A stretch of 64,000 nt of DNA from Trichoplusia ni. Taxonomy: Eukaryota; Arthropoda; Insecta; Lepidoptera; Noctuidae. The DNA lies in NCBI RefSeq assembly GCF_003590095.1, contig NC_039481.1, positions 6,262,001-6,326,000 on the forward strand. The letters are read 5' to 3'. The position numbers and the translations under genes were made by a program. Shown in pieces: positions 61,000 through 64,000 of this stretch. How positions within the stretch are numbered: the first letter of the stretch is position 1; every line of letters begins with the position of its first letter. The notes under the pieces were generated by a model, which worked only from the letters and a program-made list of their open reading frames with translations, made no database searches and was not told the DNA's origin.

Positions 61000-61056
61000 G
61001 TAACTTACTTAACTACTTACTTAGTTACTTAACTTATTTAGTAACTTATATAACTA
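61000..61056. repeat. Degenerate TAACTTAC-type tandem repeat
   Basis: Overlapping TAACTTA, ACTTACTTA and TTAGTTACTTAAC units fill about 57 bases. It is simple AT-rich sequence decay with no coding use. Confidence 0.7.
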
Positions 61057-63072
61057 ATACGCAAAGTAAAATGATTTGATATGAAAAGATGAAAGTGATA
61101 TGGTCCAAAGGTAGTTTTTATAAATCATTTAACTCTTCAGCTACGGCTATTACAGTTTTTTGTCTACATAATTTTATAAAAATAAAAGTGAAACGAAAAC
61201 AAATAAATAGGTGACTACAACTAACAAGAACACTGCTATATCGTATGATTCTACTTTTGTGATTTGCTAACGACTAAAGAATCTTCTCTAAAAATAAGCC
61301 GGTTAAGCTCGTCCTGTTATTATACTTATAGAAAAAAGTAAAATGGTAACAAGTTAGAACCTGTAGGGGTCGGTGACCAAAGCGTTCGCGGCTCTACAAC
61401 GATTGGCGACTGCCCCACGCGTCTGATTCGTCATCTTTTTCACCACCACTCGAAAGCTTTGTAATACATGACTCATAGAAGAAATATAGACCTGAATAAA
61501 ACAATTGAAACTGGACACAATTTTTACAAGAAAAATGATTTCTGAACTAATTAATTAAAACAATAGAGTCGTTCTCACTTTAAGGCGACCTATTTGTTGT
61601 AGTAGTTTAGGATGACGCAGAGTGCCCCACAGCCGGCAGTCACGACAAATGACGCCTGTCACCTTTGACCGTTTAACTCAACACGTGCGCTGCGCCGTGC
61701 TTGATTTTGTTTTTGTTCAACTAAAAGTATCAAGCCGCTCTTACTTACTTAATAAACAATAAATTGATAAATAGATCGATTCACAGGTTTAATTCAATTC
61801 GTATAAATTTCTATATTGTTAAAAAACCGATCAAATTAACAATGACAATGCAACGACATCTGATAATCCAAATACCAATCGCATCAAACAATAGTGAACA
61901 TAGCTCGCTTCTCACAATGAGATGAGGCGAACGAACGCTGCGTAGTTTCTTGCCACCAGGCATTTTTCATGTGTTCTGTCCACATTCTGGGATGTGTGTG
62001 TGTCGGCTCTGTCGGCGTAGGTAGGTTGAGTGAAAAACATGAAGTGATGAGGGTGCACCGCCCGCACCCGCCGCCCGCGGGTCACCCGAGGGGAATGTTT
62101 TGGACCTGAGTTCATTGCATCCGCGCCACCTGTAGCACATTTCTTTACTAATCTATATATCTTCGTGATTATTTTATTTGTATCATAAATGGCATAGCTT
62201 GAACTCACCGTATCGTTTTTGATCTATTTTATGTACCACTGACGGATAACGTTAACTATGTCGTTGATTGTATTCTTTCGGAAGCTCTAATTTATTTGAA
62301 AGCATCAAATAAGCTACAAATTAGGCTCACCGGGGGGTCAAACGTCAGAACGTAACGTTTGGCGGTTCCTCGAGCCGTAGGGGTAAAGTATTGTCAGTTC
62401 AGTGACCTGCCCTGCTCCTGGTCGTCCCCTGGCTGCATGGGGTGCACGCCGCTCGCGCTTTCTCGCTCATGCATCATCGCTCCATCTCTTCTAATTTCTT
62501 TGTGTGACTAAAGTTACATAACAAAGGTTATTCATTCACTTTAACTTCACAAGATTGTTGCCTTGATACGTCACTGAAGGTGGACGTCTAACTCTATTGT
62601 CGCTACATTTGAAACTACCTACATATTTATAAATATTTATAAAATACTAGTATTGTAAAAACATCATTATTCGAATTCATACCAAGTGTTTATTGTGTAC
62701 GCAAATAAATTAATGCTGGTGACCTTGGTTAAATACATAATATGAATATTTTGATACAAGCTACCTGAATTTAATACACCTACTTATCAATAGTAAATAA
62801 GTGTACAAATGTATAGTTGTGAATGAATTATTTCTCACTCCGAAACAAAGGTAGTGAAACTATTCTGATGTTAATACGTAAGGACAAAAAACGTTACCGT
62901 TAAGTTTACGGATATTGCTTAGCGGAAATGGTTCTTGTATTTTACTTTTTAAACAACTTCATGATTTGGAGAGGTTTTTCTTTGTAAACATGCAACTAGT
63001 GGACAAAGCTTGTTTTGAAACACAGCCGCTAGCCTAGCCACGTGAGAATCCCACCCCGCGCCGGCAACTCTA

Positions 63073-63098
63073 CCCCCTCCCCCTGCCCTCCACGCCCC
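63073..63098 (-). other. G-quadruplex motif in a pyrimidine-rich tract
   Basis: Plus-strand C-runs at 63073-63077, 63079-63083, 63086-63088 and 63095-63098 have loops of 1, 2 and 6 bases, a canonical quadruplex pattern on the minus strand. It lies in a strand-biased C/T-rich stretch (about 63045-63140). Confidence 0.6.
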
Positions 63099-64000
63099 TC
63101 GCGCGCTCTACGTCCCTCTACACTCCTCCCACGCACCAAATAAGTTGGTCGAAACGTACGCACAATCATAACAACATTGACACATGGTTTATTTAATGAA
63201 GACTTTCAAGTCATCTACTTAAAATATTTAGAGTTAGATTTATGAATTCTAGCTAGAGTAGTATGTAGAGAATAGCTTCTCGGATAATTCCTAGCAGCAT
63301 GACAGCTTTCAGAGTGGCTAATTAAATAATATGAGTTGTGTGAGCCGTGACACGATTCAGCGACAATGCGACGCAAATGGTTCCCTGTCGCCTGTCTGCG
63401 CTGGCCTACATTATGTTAACCAGCGGGCGCGCGGCGCGGGGCTACGAGTGCTGCGCTCCGCAGTACCGGCCGGCAAAACGCAGCCAGTAACGCAACGCAT
63501 CTCGTTAAATGGCGTCTTCCTCGTTCGCTTCGTTTCTAGAGCTAGAAGGAGATGACGCGAAAACAACTTATCTGGCACTGTGGAAATCATGCGTGTGTGA
63601 GTGTAAATAAGGAAGGTCAAGTCGATGAAACAGACTTATCTTACTCGCTCGTGGGTAAAAGAGAGACGCAATGAAAACAAATCAATATTATCATCTAGCG
63701 GCGTTTCACGTTGGAAAGAGATAGCGCCACAACAAACCGGCGTTTTATGCCGGCACGTTTTATATGCAACTAATAGAATATTCCAATTTCGACCCTATTC
63801 CGGTGTCATAAAATATAATTTTATTCAATCGCTACTTGTTTACAGACTTAAAACAAGAACGTAGTCGGTTAATATTTCTTGGCTGGTTGGTTGTAGTTTC
63901 TTTTAGCTAACGGCAAACCGGTTCAAATGTTTTTTTCTTATATAAAACTTACCGGCAAATACAGCTACCTACGTTAAGTAAATTTAAGAATATCAATGAT

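Larger units (their letters stand above)
50349..64000. other. Glut4EF intron 4, runs off the window (>13.6 kb)
   Basis: No exon carrying the expected C2H2 finger was found, so this intron appears to continue past the right edge. It holds CRE octamers at 52331-52338 and 54852-54859, the palindrome CGACACGTGTCG at 51748-51759, and GC islets near 52.6, 54.5-54.6, 55.6, 58.4, 59.4-59.5, 62.0-62.1 and 63.0-63.5 kb. Open frames up to 139 codons (59403-59822) resemble nothing I know. Confidence 0.55.

Overview
The window is a piece of an insect nuclear chromosome, most likely from a moth or butterfly. It is AT-rich, its genes have many GT-AG introns, and the proteins read best as insect orthologues. 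It also carries an interspersed repeat at 30335-31110 whose terminal sequences I know from lepidopteran genomes; that identification is from memory, not a search. There is no bacterial-type operon, CRISPR array, provirus or complete autonomous transposon that I can support.

Left end (1-15.6 kb) is the gene-dense part. On the minus strand lies Gen, the Rad2/XPG-family Holliday-junction resolvase. Its first 11 coding exons run from 4135 leftward and its 3' end is cut off by the window edge. About 0.85 kb away, head to head, is the complete plus-strand gene for the biotin-carrying alpha subunit of methylcrotonoyl-CoA carboxylase (Mccc1). It has 14 exons at 4987-13673 that join into a continuous 708-residue reading frame. 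A tRNA-Ala(AGC) gene follows at 15539-15611.

The rest (15.6-64 kb) belongs to one regulatory-type gene, Glut4EF, the insect member of the SLC2A4RG/ZNF395/ZNF704 zinc-finger family. About 8.6 kb without recognisable genes precedes a TATA-less promoter. There an Inr and a DPE sit at exact spacing (predicted start 24250). A 354-base leader with a 47-codon upstream ORF follows, then the first coding exon at 24604. Only four coding exons (277 codons) occur before the right edge, separated by introns of 15.8, 7.6, 1.5 and more than 13.6 kb. The C2H2 zinc-finger exon is not in the window.

The introns are AT-rich but studded with short GC-rich islets that share exact words (GCCGGCCGGC and GCGCGGGCGC). 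They also hold repeated perfect cAMP-response elements (TGACGTCA), a paired E-box, G-quadruplex motifs, and a striking cluster of palindromic Smad elements (GTCTAGAC) around coding exon 3. These sites are the most interesting content, but they are motif observations made by eye. I found no convincing new multi-gene system. The three genes share no pathway: Gen acts in DNA repair, Mccc1 in mitochondrial leucine breakdown, and Glut4EF is a presumed transcription factor.
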